The notes under the pieces are model-generated. The model worked only from the letters and a program-made list of their open reading frames with translations, did no database searches and was not told where the DNA came from. A stretch of DNA of 64,000 bases, from assembly GCA_003255065.1 (NCBI GenBank), contig QAOA01004742.1:384153-448152 (forward strand), given 5' to 3'. Shown here in pieces: positions 22,801 through 36,100 of the stretch; positions within the stretch are counted from its first letter, which is position 1; each line of letters begins with the position of its first letter. The position numbers were made by a program, and so were the translations under genes. The DNA is from Cercis canadensis (Eukaryota; Streptophyta; Magnoliopsida; Fabales; Fabaceae).

Positions 22801-25800
22801 CGCTTCTGTTGTCCAGTTGTCATTTCAAAATCGTTGTTTGGTTGAGGACAGGATGAATTCTTTGAAGGATAGGCACCTAAAGGATGCTGCTTACTAGAAA
22901 CAGTGGTCCATACATTATGTACAATTTTTGAAGGGGCACTATGTTGAGAATCTTGAGATGAACCGAAGGTAACTGAAGGTTGAGGAGCTGTGCCCACCTC
23001 TAGTGCAGGAATTTGTATAGCAGGGTCTATCGGACGGATTTGGTCTGCACCACTCACCTGGGACATCTCCTGACCCGATCCCAATTCAGATTGACTAGTT
23101 TGAGATCTTTCACAAAATTCATCTATCTGATTCATGGAAGCCGTCCTATCAACAAAAGTTACATTAGCAGATTGAGTGTTTGTTACTTGTCCACCAAGAT
23201 TAGCCATATTCTCATTTTGAGCTTGAATCCTGGAGAATGGAAAGCCAGATGTGAAAGCCGGGGGAATATTTCCTAGCACATTATACTGCAAGGCTTTATC
23301 AAAAAGTTGTCCTGAAGTACCAGAAATATTATTCCTAAGCTCCCCATGAGATGACTCTTGAGAAGACAAAGTCTGAGTGGTACTCAACCATGTATGACCC
23401 TTATCTCCTGTCTCAGATGCAATGTGTGATGTACTAAGAACCGTGTCTGAGGAGCCATGAGAAGATACCATGGGAAGCCGTTGAGTGGGAGGAGCCAATT
23501 GTAAACCAAATCCCTGAGAAGAAGAATTTTGATTCCGCTGAGGATGTACAACAGGTCCATCTGAAGCTTCCATGTCAAGCACCCTGGAAGATAAATGGCG
23601 GTTAGAAGAGCTTGGGTTTGTTGCAATGCCATGCTCCCTTGACTGATCCACTTTATGAAGAAGCTCAAGAATATTTTGACTACAATAATTTTAAAAATCA
23701 AAACAAACAGTTGAGGCTCTGGTTATCATGTAAGTCACAGAAGAGTAAGTGAGTAGGGAAATGAAACAGAAAAACAAGTAAAACCAGGTCGCAACACCAA
23801 ATAGGCTATAAACATGTATGCCATAGTAACTTACCGTCTCAGAAAACAGAGCATTTAAACAGATAATAATTAAGAAAGATAAGACACTTAATTCATTAGC
23901 TTGAAACTAAAGCAAGAACAGAAAGTTTTCAAATATTGAACTACCTGGGTGAAGCAGTCTTGTTTGGGGCATAATTAACAACACATCTATCAAATGAAGT
24001 TGATGTTTTTGGCATATGACCAGGAAGTATGCTTTTTGAAGCATTATCATCCAAGCTTTTTGAGTCACTCTGGAAAGCAGGTGCATTACCCTGTCAGAGT
24101 TTAAAGATATCAACAACTTTGGTTCTTCAATTGACAGAAGAAACATTAAGAATAAATATAGTGACACTCGCATAATACAGGGTAAAATCTTACAATCACC
24201 TTCTCCAATTCAGTGTAATCTCTATCAGTATGACCAAATTTTGGCTGTCCAAGATAGCTTTGGTCTTGACCTTTCAGTCCTCCAAAGGGTTGTTGAGGCA
24301 TTTGCTGTGAATTTATGACATGTTTATTTCCATAAGAAGGTTCCGCATCAACATCATCCCCCATTGGGTGATACTGAAATTTACGAGTTACATAAGGCCT
24401 TCGATTAACCTGACCAGATGACTTTGGACTACGTGGATCACTGCCATCTAAAGAAACGTTTTCTCTTATACCACCAGATCTATGGTAAGAGGGATTCGAG
24501 CTAACAGCCTCTGCTGACTTATCCTTTTTGTTTGAGTTCTCCATTTCATGCATCTCCCCTGCTCCCTTGTCATTCTTTGATGATTCCAAAACCAAAGGGT
24601 TCTTCTCCATATGATGCCGATATTTTCCTGGACCCTCATTTCCTCTATAGCCCGCTGATGAGTCAGCATCTCTCCATACATCAACATTAAGACTATTAGA
24701 CAGCTGCTGGTGGCTTTGCCGGTTGACCCATGTAGTGCCTGAATTTGGCACTGCAGCAACACCATTGATACCAGAATCTTCCCCACAAACCTGCAGATTA
24801 CCTGCAGCAGAATTTATGTTCCCCAACCCAACAGATGAATTAGCATCAGAACCAGGCTCCCATATACCAGAAACCTGGCTCATCTCATGAATGGATTTCT
24901 CGCGACGAGGTTGCAGTGAGTTTTCATTTTCATGAGTTTTCACAGAAGAATTGCTATCAGCTGGGACTGGTTTAATAAGATTCCAACCATTTGGTCTATT
25001 GAATGGCTCACCACTACTATTACCTGACGATAAGGTCTGCTGCTGGGTCCAAGAACCTGATATACCTTTTTCATTAATTTCCAAACCTGAAGAATTAGCA
25101 GCATTACCATAAATATGACTCCCTTCAGCAAGTGGCTTCTGCTGAGGGCTGCAATCCAACCATTTTCCTCTTTCTAAAAACTGTGGAATTGATCTTTGAG
25201 AAGAATCAGTCTGTAGTCTGTCATGTTGTTCATGTGAAGTATCAAGACCTGACTGATGAAATCCAGGAACACCAGAGTAGCTTATAGTGTTATTGGGCCT
25301 AGTAACATCATCAGGCCGAAGAAAAGGTCTTGAGTTCATATTGGAAGCAGATTGCAGGTTGTTTTCAGCCCAAACTGATTGCTGTTTACTGTTATCAATG
25401 GTTGAAGGCCGCTCATTTCCAGGTAAACGTTCAGCATTCCGGAAACTTAGACCACTCCACTCTTCCTGTATACCCATATCACCACTAGAAGTTTCAGCAA
25501 CAGCAGACTGCATAAGTGCACTCCAACTCCCACTCTGCACAGATGGAATTCCACCAAAACTATCTGTACCATCCAGTATATTGAAACCTCCTGTATTCCT
25601 GCCAAATGCATCCCAAAGACTGTCGTCTGAACCAAACAAAATCTTCTCTTCAGTTGGATCAAGGGTAGCCACATTTTGTGAAGGAGCAACCTGAACTACC
25701 ATCTTGTCCTGTGATGTCTCTGATGATCCAGCTAGTTCTTGCCTCCCATGAAAATCTTGTATTGGTACATTTCTTTGCTCAGAATTCACTTGCTGCAAGT

Positions 25801-27221
25801 TCTCCATGTTAAGTCCACTATTTATACCATGAACAGCAGGACTAAACATACTTTTTCCTTGAATGTCCTGTCTTGAGACTGAAGTTCCATCATTTGTGTT
25901 AGTTTGATCTGAAAATGCTGCATACTGATTAGATGGAAATGAATTACCACCAGCTGATATATGAGGCACTGCAGGTTTCTCCCCTTGAACATGAGAATAC
26001 TGGTGTGGGATAGAAACCTGTGACATTGCAGGCTTATCTACTTGAACATGAGAATACAAGTTAGGAGCACCTCTTGAGCTGGAAATTGGAAGCCCATAAA
26101 GAGATTGATCCGCCTGATTAGGAACCAAACCCATTAAGCGCAATGCCTGTCCTTGTTCAGGAGATAGCATAAGTCCATTAGAGGACCCTTGCATAACTGG
26201 AGATGCACCACGCTGGAGCCAATTTGCATTAGTTGCCATAACTTCAGGCTGCCACATAAGGTTAGATGGCTCGTTGATGGGAATGCCATTGATAAGAGAT
26301 GCAGAATGGTTGCCAACAGTCTGTTTTGAAATGGAAGAAGCTTGGTTCATAGAACTCTGTTGCCTTGCTTCTAGTTGATGCAATTGTTGCTGCCTCTGAA
26401 GTTCTTGCATCTGCGTGAGCATTACTTGCTGCTGTAATAGCTGCATGTCATTTATCCCTGTCTGCTGCCTCGGCAAAGACTGCAACATGCCAGGATGCCG
26501 ACCACTTAAGTGTTGTTGACCACCAAAAAAGTCAAAATTGACAGGAGATTCAGCAGCATCAGATCTTGTCATGTTTTTCTTATAGAGTTCCAGACCACTC
26601 CCTTGTGATTCTAGGGCTGATATTCCTCTTGGTAGGTTGTGCCAATCAGATTCTGTATCCACTCCCAAAATGCCTGTTTCATTTTGCCTTGTCGGGAAAG
26701 CCTGATGTCCCTGCATATAGCCATTGACAGCTGTTTGTTGGTTGTGTGGCTGATGTCTGCCAGACTCAGGCCTCAGATTTGATTGTGTTAGGTTCAATCC
26801 ATGTCGCAAATGTGAAGAGCTTGTGTGTGCTGGCTCAGGATCTTTATGTACAAAAAAGGTAATATGATTAATAACGGATAATGACATTTAAAACAACATA
26901 ACAGAAGTAAACATCAAATTTGAGTGATGTATAACCAAAATAAATATATAGAAATGAATAATTACACATGACATGATAATGACAGATAAAGCATTATAAA
27001 CCAATAAAAAAATATATAGAACTTCTACCTGATTGCTGTACATTGAAATTCTTCAAATTGGAAAGAAAAGGTGAACCAGTTGGTCTCTGATTACCAACCC
27101 ACAAATTGTTGCTTAGCCCTGGCCAGTTCGCGTCAACAGCCTGTGAATGATACTGGCCCTGGGACAAGTTCTCTTGGCCAAAAAAATTATGGACCCTGTC
27201 TCCTACTTCGTTTCCAGGCAT
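19831..27221 (-). CDS. Dentin sialophosphoprotein-related plant protein, about 1832 residues
   Basis: I recognise this as the plant 'dentin sialophosphoprotein-related' family (starting MPGNEVGDRVHNFFGQENLS). No biochemical role is established for it as far as I know, and the name reflects low-complexity similarity only. Coding exons on the minus strand are 27221-27029, 26841-24194, 24090-23945, 23679-21802, 21618-21570, 21482-21238, 21138-21034 and 20065-19831. All are GT-AG, and the sum of about 5499 bases is divisible by three. The large exons are rich in Gln, Ser, Asn and Gly, with a Gln/Leu coiled-coil-like run at about residues 205-240 (MLTQMQELQRQQQLHQLEAR). A conserved DPTEEKILFGSDDSLWDAFG block is near residue 430. 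The more ordered C-terminus includes AELDWARAANRLIEK, KSKRRLVLTTQLMQQLLSPP and ILDLRVECQDLERFSVINRF. The donor of exon 2 could be 6 bases earlier. A nuclear scaffold or chromatin role would be speculation. Confidence 0.9.
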
Positions 27222-27253
27222 AGATAATCCAGCCCACAATTATTCAGCAGCCA

Positions 27254-28332
27254 ACTATTTGAAAGAAAAAGGGCACCTGGTGGATCACGAAACAAAGTTT
27301 AAATCTGCAACACCCTACATAAGAGAAAGATCAACGTTTCTCCAAATAGAGTGCTGTTCAAAAACACACCTCTGATCAACTACCATTTATTCCTGGAAGT
27401 TAAAAAGGTCCTGCAAGCAAAATCCATGTTGTGCATATTAACTACTTGGATAGTTGTGAGAAGAAATGGCAGGATAACAATTACTGACATTCCATACAAG
27501 ATGCCAAACCCAAGCACTGTTAATCAAATACACCAAAAGTTACATTATTTAACCAAAATCCATCTTCTCCTTTAAGTATTTTATGTTGAGTATTTGTACA
27601 CAACAATGAAACACAAAATTCTGACATACAAGCAATAAGTCTAAAAACTGGTGCTGCTAAATGAAATTGCCTAGTCAAATGACAGTCTTTGAGCTTCCTT
27701 CTTGCATCTCTAATTGAGCATGCTTATTGTGCAATCAACAACAGTTCATGGAGCATTTGTACTTCTATAAACCCAACTGTATCAAATGTTTCATCGAAGT
27801 AGAAGGCAAAGCATACTTAATAACACTAATTCCATCAAATCAACAGTATGGTTCATCAGGTTATATATCTCAATTTATCACTTGACAACTACCAGAAGCT
27901 CACTCTTATTATTAACTATAAATCAAGTGTATTCACCACTGATCCATCAAATAACAATTATAGGCCACAAACTAGGTGACAACCACCCACCCACGTCCAT
28001 CCCAACCTTACTGCAGTAAATTCCACTTTACAGAGGAAAACACTAAGTTCAATCAGAGAATTTATCAACAGGAATAGAGTCTCTAATAAGAAAGTATGCA
28101 GTAGCACCAAAATAATTTAGAGAGTTCTTCTTTCTCTCTCTCATTCAAGATCACTTAAGCACAATCCAAAGTATTTTAAAACATCCATTTTTTTTAAAAA
28201 AAAATCGATACAGTTTTTTCTTTCTCCAAATAGATATGGGTGCTTATGTGGCATTTGTATATTAGTAGAGTTGTTCCTCTTATATATACGTGCATGTGCG
28301 TATTTGTGTGCTATGCATGTGTCCATCCATAT

Positions 28333-28371
<39 letters not shown>

Positions 28372-31064
28372 GAGCACCCATGTTCAAGAATTGCTTGTCT
28401 GAGATTATACTTGGGAAGGATGCTGGTGTTCTTTCTCAAAAAGGAAGTGGAAAATAAAAAATAAACAGAGGATGCACTTCCACACTCTATACGCTCAAGC
28501 ATATCCACTAAAATAAGGTTGAACCAAGTCTCTTCTGTGACACCATTCTAAGCATAAGTAGTTTTTCTCAAATATTCCTCTATATATTTATAGGTAAGGA
28601 ATAATCTTCCTTACATATACTCCCATCCTACATCAGTATTGAAAATCTAGTATAATTAAAACGGCAATGGTCCTGCTCTAAATATTTAGATCATAGAAAT
28701 GAACCTTTCTTTCAGGAAACAAGTGTGGCTGCCACTTCCCCAACCAAAAAGAATAACCAAAATATGCTTAGCCTCCTACTTCAAAGCTAAAGCCTTTTGA
28801 AGGAGCGGTACAGATATCAAGGATAAGCACAGTGAAAATTTCAACACTCTGTAACAGCTTCCAAACCAACCATACCAATGAATAAAAAAACAAAAAACCT
28901 TATGAACAAACAACCTTAAGGACTTTTCCTAATCATTCACCCCCTGAGCTTAGTGTTTCATTTGGAAGTGGCAGAACCGCAGTCTGCAGACATGTTAAGA
29001 AGACCCCACCATAAAGCTTCTACTTTGCAATCCCTTCATGGAGTTTCTTTTTTTCCTATTGAGAAGTAGGTGTTTTTCCAATCCCCTCAATACTCTTATC
29101 TATGTTGTTATGTCATGCTGAGGCCTCCTATTTTTTTGTCTACAACTTATCACCCATAAGACAAGTTTATAAATCCATCACATCAATGGAAACTTGCAGT
29201 CACTCTTGACATTAAAAACAAAGCTCCAATTCATTACAAAACCATGCCCAGTGAAAATCCCAAAGCTTGAATTTATTCGAAAATCAAATCCATAAACTCA
29301 AACTTTGTCCTTTTTCTGCTGCATGTACAGATACACTATAGCAATTAAAAGGCTTTTGCCAGAAGCATTCATCAACTCTGTTCATACCTTCCAGGTTCAT
29401 ATCATGTCCATAGGTACAGAATTTGAAGTACAAAATCCATTTTTACTACCGAAACTAAGATTAAATGGGTATAATCAACTGACATAAACTATTTACATGA
29501 TTCATATTCTTCTTAAATGAAAACATGAAAGATGAGTGAAAGGTACATGTCAGTGTGTAGCTTCACTCCTCCAGTCCACACTGCAAAACCTTTGGCTTGT
29601 CCTCAACCTTTGCACTGTCTTGAAGGCGTCAAAAACCCTGGTAGCATTAGAACATATTTGACTTTCATTAATCAAATGGACACATCATTTTGATTTGCTT
29701 GGGAAAACATATGTCTGTTTATAGATGCGAATCTATATACAAATGTATTAACTTGGCAATCTAGAATAATTTCATAGTTTATTTAGTATATATCAAGATG
29801 TTAATGATTACAGGCAGCATTGAGGTTAGAAATTAGCATATCTTTTTTTGGCCATGTCTCTTTACATCATTGAAGATAAGGGAAATTAATGACCCAAAAA
29901 AATTGGAGAAAGTTATCCAACTTTACAATAGGTTCATGCAGTCACTTTGTCAAGTAGAATTATTGACTGAACCATTCCAAATAAATGTAAAAATGGCAAC
30001 CAAACAAACTTGACTAAGCAATTCAAGATGCATCAACTCTTTTTTAACCCTATTTCTTCACAAAGATATCTTGCAAATATGCACTAATAAATGCTTTCTC
30101 TCTTATACAATGCCCTTTTACATATACATTTTATTTCCTTTAATTAGAGCAACAACTAAGATGCAAAACTAAGGCAAACAACAGAATGTATTCATTTTAT
30201 AGAGCATCGAGATAGGGTTAGACCTACTGGCAGGCATCCAGTTTGCTACGCCAAAGTGACATTTGAAGGGAAAATCAATTGACTTTCAAACCAAGAAATG
30301 CAACATCACTAAGGAGAATTCCAGCTTTAATTTCAATTAATGAGCATCTCAGACAGCAAACAATGACAAACTAGATGATCTGTACAACACATTCAAATAA
30401 CCGAAACATCAGCAGCAATTGCCAACTGACATAAATATGACAAAGAAATCTGAATATTCATGTACTGATTTATATATGCATGTATGCCATATATATGATA
30501 AAGAAACCCTTCTCTTTCATTTTCAATAGAATACCAAGGGTTGGTAGAGCGATATGAGACCAAGTTCATATTTTGGAGTCAGAATTTAGACTTTCCTTCT
30601 CAGAACTGCAGAAACCACGACTAGAAGGAAGACAATGAAGCAAATACTGGCAGACAGAGAAGAGGAAACCACAAGAAGAAGAAAAAAATCTAATCAAATA
30701 TGTACAAGCCACAAGGTTGAAAATTCTCGGTTGAGAGGAATGGGAGGAAGCAAACTACATGAAATCAATTACTATTATTTTTCCCCACTTCCGCAGCAGC
30801 TGAGCCCATGTCAAACCCGCAAATTACTTCAAAATCTCACATTTATTACCAAAATAGATAAGATCGGAAACACGGCACAATTCCAGCTCACAACCAGCAT
30901 TTAAATTGACTACACAACGCAAAACAACTATACGAGGTGCCCAAATTCTGCCCAACACAAAACACCAGACACCCAAGCATAGATTTGCTTTTTCCCTAAA
31001 CTAACATTTCCTAGAGAGAGAAGGCTAGGGTTTTTAGACATAGAAACATAGTCCATAAACTCAC
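27254..31064 (-). other. Probable 5'-UTR intron of the dentin-like gene
   Basis: On the minus strand a CACT|GTGAGTTT donor at 31064 and a pyrimidine-rich CTTTTTCTTTCAAATAG acceptor ending at 27255 could join a leader exon (about 31360-31065) to the start-codon exon. The stretch between has no convincing ORF and contains a (CT)n run. The splice sites are inferred from sequence only. Transcript data could instead show a closer promoter. Confidence 0.5.
28336..28368. repeat. (CT)n microsatellite
   Basis: A run of about 16 CT units in the presumed leader intron of the dentin-like gene. It is likely polymorphic. Confidence 0.9.
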
Positions 31065-31370
31065 AGTGACATTCAGAAGCCTCCATTGAAGCTCAAAAAT
31101 TATCCTGAGTCTGTTCGAGAGCCAAGCGTTAGGGTTTGAAGCGGAGAAGGAGAAATGGGCGTCTTTGAGCTCAGACAGATAAAGTGATCGAAATAGTGCG
31201 AAATTTTCAACGAACAGAGGAACAAAACTGAGGCTCGGGCCGAAACTAAGGTTCGGATAAACAAGCTGAGTGCTTTGGATCCGAGGCTGAGCCGTTTCTC
31301 GCTAATTGAGCGTTTAAAAGGGGGTGTAGCAAAAGAGCAGCCGGAGAGGGGGAAGTGGGACATGGGAAGA
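31065..31370 (-). promoter_or_regulatory. Probable leader exon and start region of the dentin-like gene
   Basis: A locally GC-richer, purine-rich stretch that would be the transcribed leader on the minus strand. It contains a short upstream ATG (MEASECHCE...) just before the proposed donor, so a small upstream ORF is possible. The transcription start is not determined. Confidence 0.4.
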
Positions 31371-33147
31371 GTTGTTGAGGGGTAAATGGAAAATCATGTG
31401 GCTATCCAATTGGAACCCGACATGTGGCAGGACAATGGCTGGAGCCCATAGTAACATTTTTCTTGTTTAACTTGTGATATTAATCGTTACCCTTCCTTTC
31501 TCTTACCGTTAATACAGAAACATACCTTTTTTGAAATTTTCAGCGGAGTTATTACATTTACATATGTAATAAATTAACTTGGAGGTTTCCCTCCATTGAC
31601 ATAAGGATATCAAACTTCATATTCAAATCGGCTGTTCCATAACCTTCAAGAAAATTTTTTTTTTCCAGGGAAAAACAAAAGGTTGTTTTAAACCATCCTT
31701 AAATAATAGTCGTTCCATGCTTTTTTTAAAAAAAAAAAAAATTGAGTTTATTACTATGAAGTGCTAAAACTTATGTGAAAAGAAAAAAAAATATTTCATT
31801 GAATTTAATTTCTGTTAACTTTCTTCTTTAGAGTCTAACCAGCTTTGCTAATTACCGATAATTTCACTTTAAAATTTAAATCCAATCATCGTAATTCTAA
31901 AATTTTGGTCTCCTCACCCATTACATGACAAATAAATTGTATGCATAGACATGCACCCACACCGCAAAGTCGCTACTAAAATAAATTATTGTCTTTGTGC
32001 ATGCATACACACGTGCTCAAAATACAATTTTCATCCTTGTGCTCTGCTTTTGTATTTTAACCCTTTTCTTTTTATAAACAAAAACATATTATGCTTTGAT
32101 TGTTTATTGGCTAATTAACTAAGGATAAACTATAGTCTTATAGTTTCAAGATTTGTATCCCCGTGTTTTCTTTGCCGAAAATTCTCAATGAGAGACTAAC
32201 TTCCTTAACATTGAATGGATAAAAAATTAGGGTGGAAAGTGGAGCTTGAAAATTATTTATTTATTTATTTTTGTGTCTGGATGTTAGAGTGAAACCAAAG
32301 GAGAAGAAAATAGATGTGAAAAAGTGGCATTGTCCCATAATAAAATTATTTATCTAGCAATAGATAGAAATTTTGTGTATATTATGAGAATAATATTATG
32401 ATAAACATATGCATATTTTTNAGAACCCATATGAGTTATGCATATTTTTTTTTATATAGATTCATATATTTTTGTGTTTACCATACTACTCTCAAAATGC
32501 ATAAAAAAATTCAAAAAATTGAGAGAACAATACAATTAATTTGTGCATTTGTCATATTATCCTCCAATAAAAATAACTTTACACTTGTAATTGGGACATT
32601 TTTATCATTGTATACTATTAACTTTTATTTCTTCCACTTTTCTACCAAACCAAGCAAGAAAAAAAAAATTTGTCCACATATTTGTTGAGAAAATTATTCT
32701 AAAGTTTTAAAACTTAAAATAAAAAATTATAAAATAAATAAATAAAAGTTTTAAGTAAGTGTTATTACATGATCAAAATATTTTTAATATTACATAATAA
32801 TTTATATATATATATATATAATTAGTATATTTAAACATAAATAAAATTATCACATATAATTATATAACAACAAAGTTTTTTTTTTTTTTTTAAAAAAAAA
32901 GGCAATTTGACAAAGTAGACACCTACTTGGAAAGGACTAAAGAATAAAAAACCTTTACTCATATTTGGCAGTTGAGTTGATGTGGCATATAGACCGTAGT
33001 CCTGGGAAGAAGGCAGAGGCATCAGGGGCAAAACACAGGCCCGCTGCTTAAACGTTTCTGCAGAAGAAAGCTTCTAGTCTCCAAGGTCTGCTTCCATCAC
33101 TCAATCACACGCAGAGAGAAAGAGCGAGACACTTACACAGAAGAGAG
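31371..33147. other. Intergenic region between divergent dentin-like and LEO1 genes
   Basis: Very AT-rich, with poly-A/T runs, a (TA)n run near 32806-32820 and a single N at 32421. It serves as upstream region for both genes. No TATA box or operator could be assigned with confidence. The last 100 bases before 33148 form the presumed LEO1 5' UTR (CACGCAGAGAGAAAGAGCG). Confidence 0.5.
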
Positions 33148-36100
33148 ATGGGAGAAGAGAAGCGGCACCAGATGATGCAGAATCTCTTCGGTGATCAATC
33201 TGAAGAGGAAGAAGAGCTTGATTCCGAACACGAATCGAATCCCCAACCCAATTACGCTTCTGTAAGATCCCTTTCCCCCCTACCTCAATTATCCTTTCCG
33301 CTCCTTCTTCTTATTGAAACCGATCGACTTCGTGATTTTATTGTCTGCCCGCTAGATTTGACACCAATTCTTGTGGGAATTTGTTATTCCCTTACTTTCC
33401 CGCATAGCGGTTTTAGGGTCTGCGAATTTTTGTTCCGTTCAGGCCCCTAGTGTCTGATTAGAAGTGCTACATTTGCTGAAGGACTAAGCATTATTGTGAA
33501 ACAACAGGGCATACTGTATCTGAGTCTATGTATTGCTTTTGGGTGCTAGAGGCTCAGAAAGATGTTCATATCTTACATGCGTATATGCCTGTCAAGTTTA
33601 TTACTTTTTGTCGTCTCTTTTTCGCAAACAGTATAAAGATGAGTTTTTTAAAGTCATTACACATGAGTAATAGCTGACGTTTAAATCAAACAAAAAAAAT
33701 TTCCAGGATGAAGGGGAAGGAGGGCTGGAGCCTGAGGGTGAAGGCGAAGGCGAAGGCGAGGGTGAAGTAGAGGGGCATGGGGAGGTGGAAATAGAGAGTG
33801 AAGGTGATATTCCTGATGGGGATCCTGATCCTGGTGAAAGTGAAGCTGAGAGAGATCAAAGTTCCCAAGAGGTAGAAGTCGGTTATCAAAGAGAAGAAAG
33901 TGAGGCAAGGGATTCTGATAGTGATGGAAAAGAAGACTACGGTCAGAGAGTAGTAACAAGCAAGCGTAGGGATGTGATAAAGAGTGAATCGGAGAGGTCA
34001 GAGGAGAACCACTACCCGGAAGATGATGACGAGGAAGTTGATGAAGCTAGAAGTCCAAGGTATTTTACATATGACCACCATTTTATTTCTCTCTTCCTCT
34101 CGTTACATATTGATTGCTGAGCAGGATAAGTCTGATGCTTTCACATTATTGTCTATGGTTTTGTACATCTCTGAATAAGCTTTTGCTGATTTCTCTTGCT
34201 TATGTAATCCTTCTTATGGTCCTTCATGCCTATATTATATCATAATACATATGCAATATTGAACAGGCATCCAAAATTCAATGGTTGTTAATTTACTTCT
34301 CTCATTTTGATCCACAAAATATTCCCAAGTTCCTTTTAGAAACTTTTCCTACATGTGTAGCATTTGCTTGCCTCCACGCTGACTGACAGTTATCATGTTT
34401 TGTTAGTGGATCACCTAGAGATGACAAGGATCAGACTCGCATGTTGCATTCTGCCCCTGAAATTCGCGATGTATTTGGTGATTTTGATGATGAAGAGGAG
34501 GAAGATGTGGGCTATACAGCACAGCATGACATTGAGCATGATTCAAATGTGAGTGTCAGATGTCAATTGAAATATATATTTCATTTGTCTGTCAATCGCC
34601 CACTTTTTAGATTTAAGGATAACAATTAGTGTTTTCTTGACTTAGAGATCTCCTGCAGAGGAGGAAGCGAGTTACGGAAAGAGTCTGAGACCAGAAGATA
34701 TACTTGCTGATGAAGATGCTCGATACGAGTCAGAAGAGGACAACAATGAGATGAGACCAAGAGAGAAGCCACTTGGCCCCCCATTGGAGTTAGAGGTTCC
34801 ACTGCGAACACCTCCAGCTTTTCCAGAAAAGGTCTTTCTGTGATTTATATATTAATATGAAGTTATATTTAAATTTCAGGATGTCTGTACAAGACACATA
34901 ATTGCTGTACTTCTTTTACATTCTGGATATTGTTATCATTCAGGTGTCAATCATGTGTAGCATGCATAAGTGCATGTCTGGGTTGGAAAATGGTTGAAGC
35001 AATGTATTATTTTATAACTTTATGACCTATTTGATAGAATATTGCCAATGTGATTGGCTATGAACAATAGCAGATTATGATAACAAGGCCATGATGAATA
35101 CGTTTGTATTATACAATTGTCTGCATAACTATGTGACTATTATTAAGATGATGTGGATTATGGTGACAAGATATGTTGAGTTTCAGTACTCAACTATTCA
35201 CTTTTATCTTTTGGCAGATGAACATGATTAAAGTTTCTAATATTATGGGTGTTGATCCAAAACCATTTGATCCTAAAACATATGTGGAAGAGGATACATT
35301 TGTAACTGATGAATCTGGAGCCAAGAAACGCATACGCTTGGAGAACAATATTGTGCGCTGGAGGACTGTCAGAAATCCAGACGGGACAACATCTGTAAGT
35401 ATCTATTGTAGTTTGTTATGCATGCTAAAATGAAGAGGGTGTCCAATTTATGCTTCTGAATAGGAGAGAAAGGTCATGATGATGGTCTTCGTGCATGTCT
35501 GTGTATATTTTGCCTTCCTTTACAATCTTGGCTTTCCTGTATACAAGATTTACATTTTTATATATTTTATGCAAAATTGATTTTGAATAGTAAGCTTGAT
35601 ATTAAGATGGATCCTTACCATGGGGTTTGAATGTATACTCTGAAATATGAAGTTTACAGTTTCTTTTGTCTATGTGACTTGAAGTCTCTCCTTGCTTTGA
35701 CAACATCATATGTAGTTTTGCTGCAAATACATGAACTAGGGTTTTCTAACTTATGTTATGTTGAGACTTTGCTAACGAAGTTTATGGTATTAGAAGGATT
35801 TGATGGATGAAATTTGAACTTCATTTTGATTAATTATTTCTTATTTGCTTATCCTCTCCTAGTTTAACTTACCTTCGTTTGGCCTATGAGTAATTGATAT
35901 ATTATGCTCTGTCTGAAAGATTCTTTGAAATAAAAATGACCATATATTGTATGGTGTTAAATGACTTCTATGGATTAGGTAGCTTAATGCTTCTGTAATG
36001 AAATGTTTCAACAAGGTTAATGTTGAATAGGACAAGGATGTTAATGCCAAATCGGAATAAGATGCTCCATGTTCTTTGTCTACATAATTCCTTGCAATCC

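Noticed and set aside
25287-25694. A 135-residue plus-strand ORF
   Set aside because: Lies fully opposite the large exon of the dentin-like gene and has no domain. A shadow frame.
32401-32460. The N at 32421 as another contig-overlap duplication
   Set aside because: Only about 13 bases (TATGCATATTTTT) recur, and the second copy does not start at the N, so the pattern is not the same as at 2552, 12105 and 50081.
32398-32688. A 96-residue plus-strand ORF containing an N
   Set aside because: AT-rich, Phe/Lys/Ile/Tyr-dominated composition typical of non-coding DNA.
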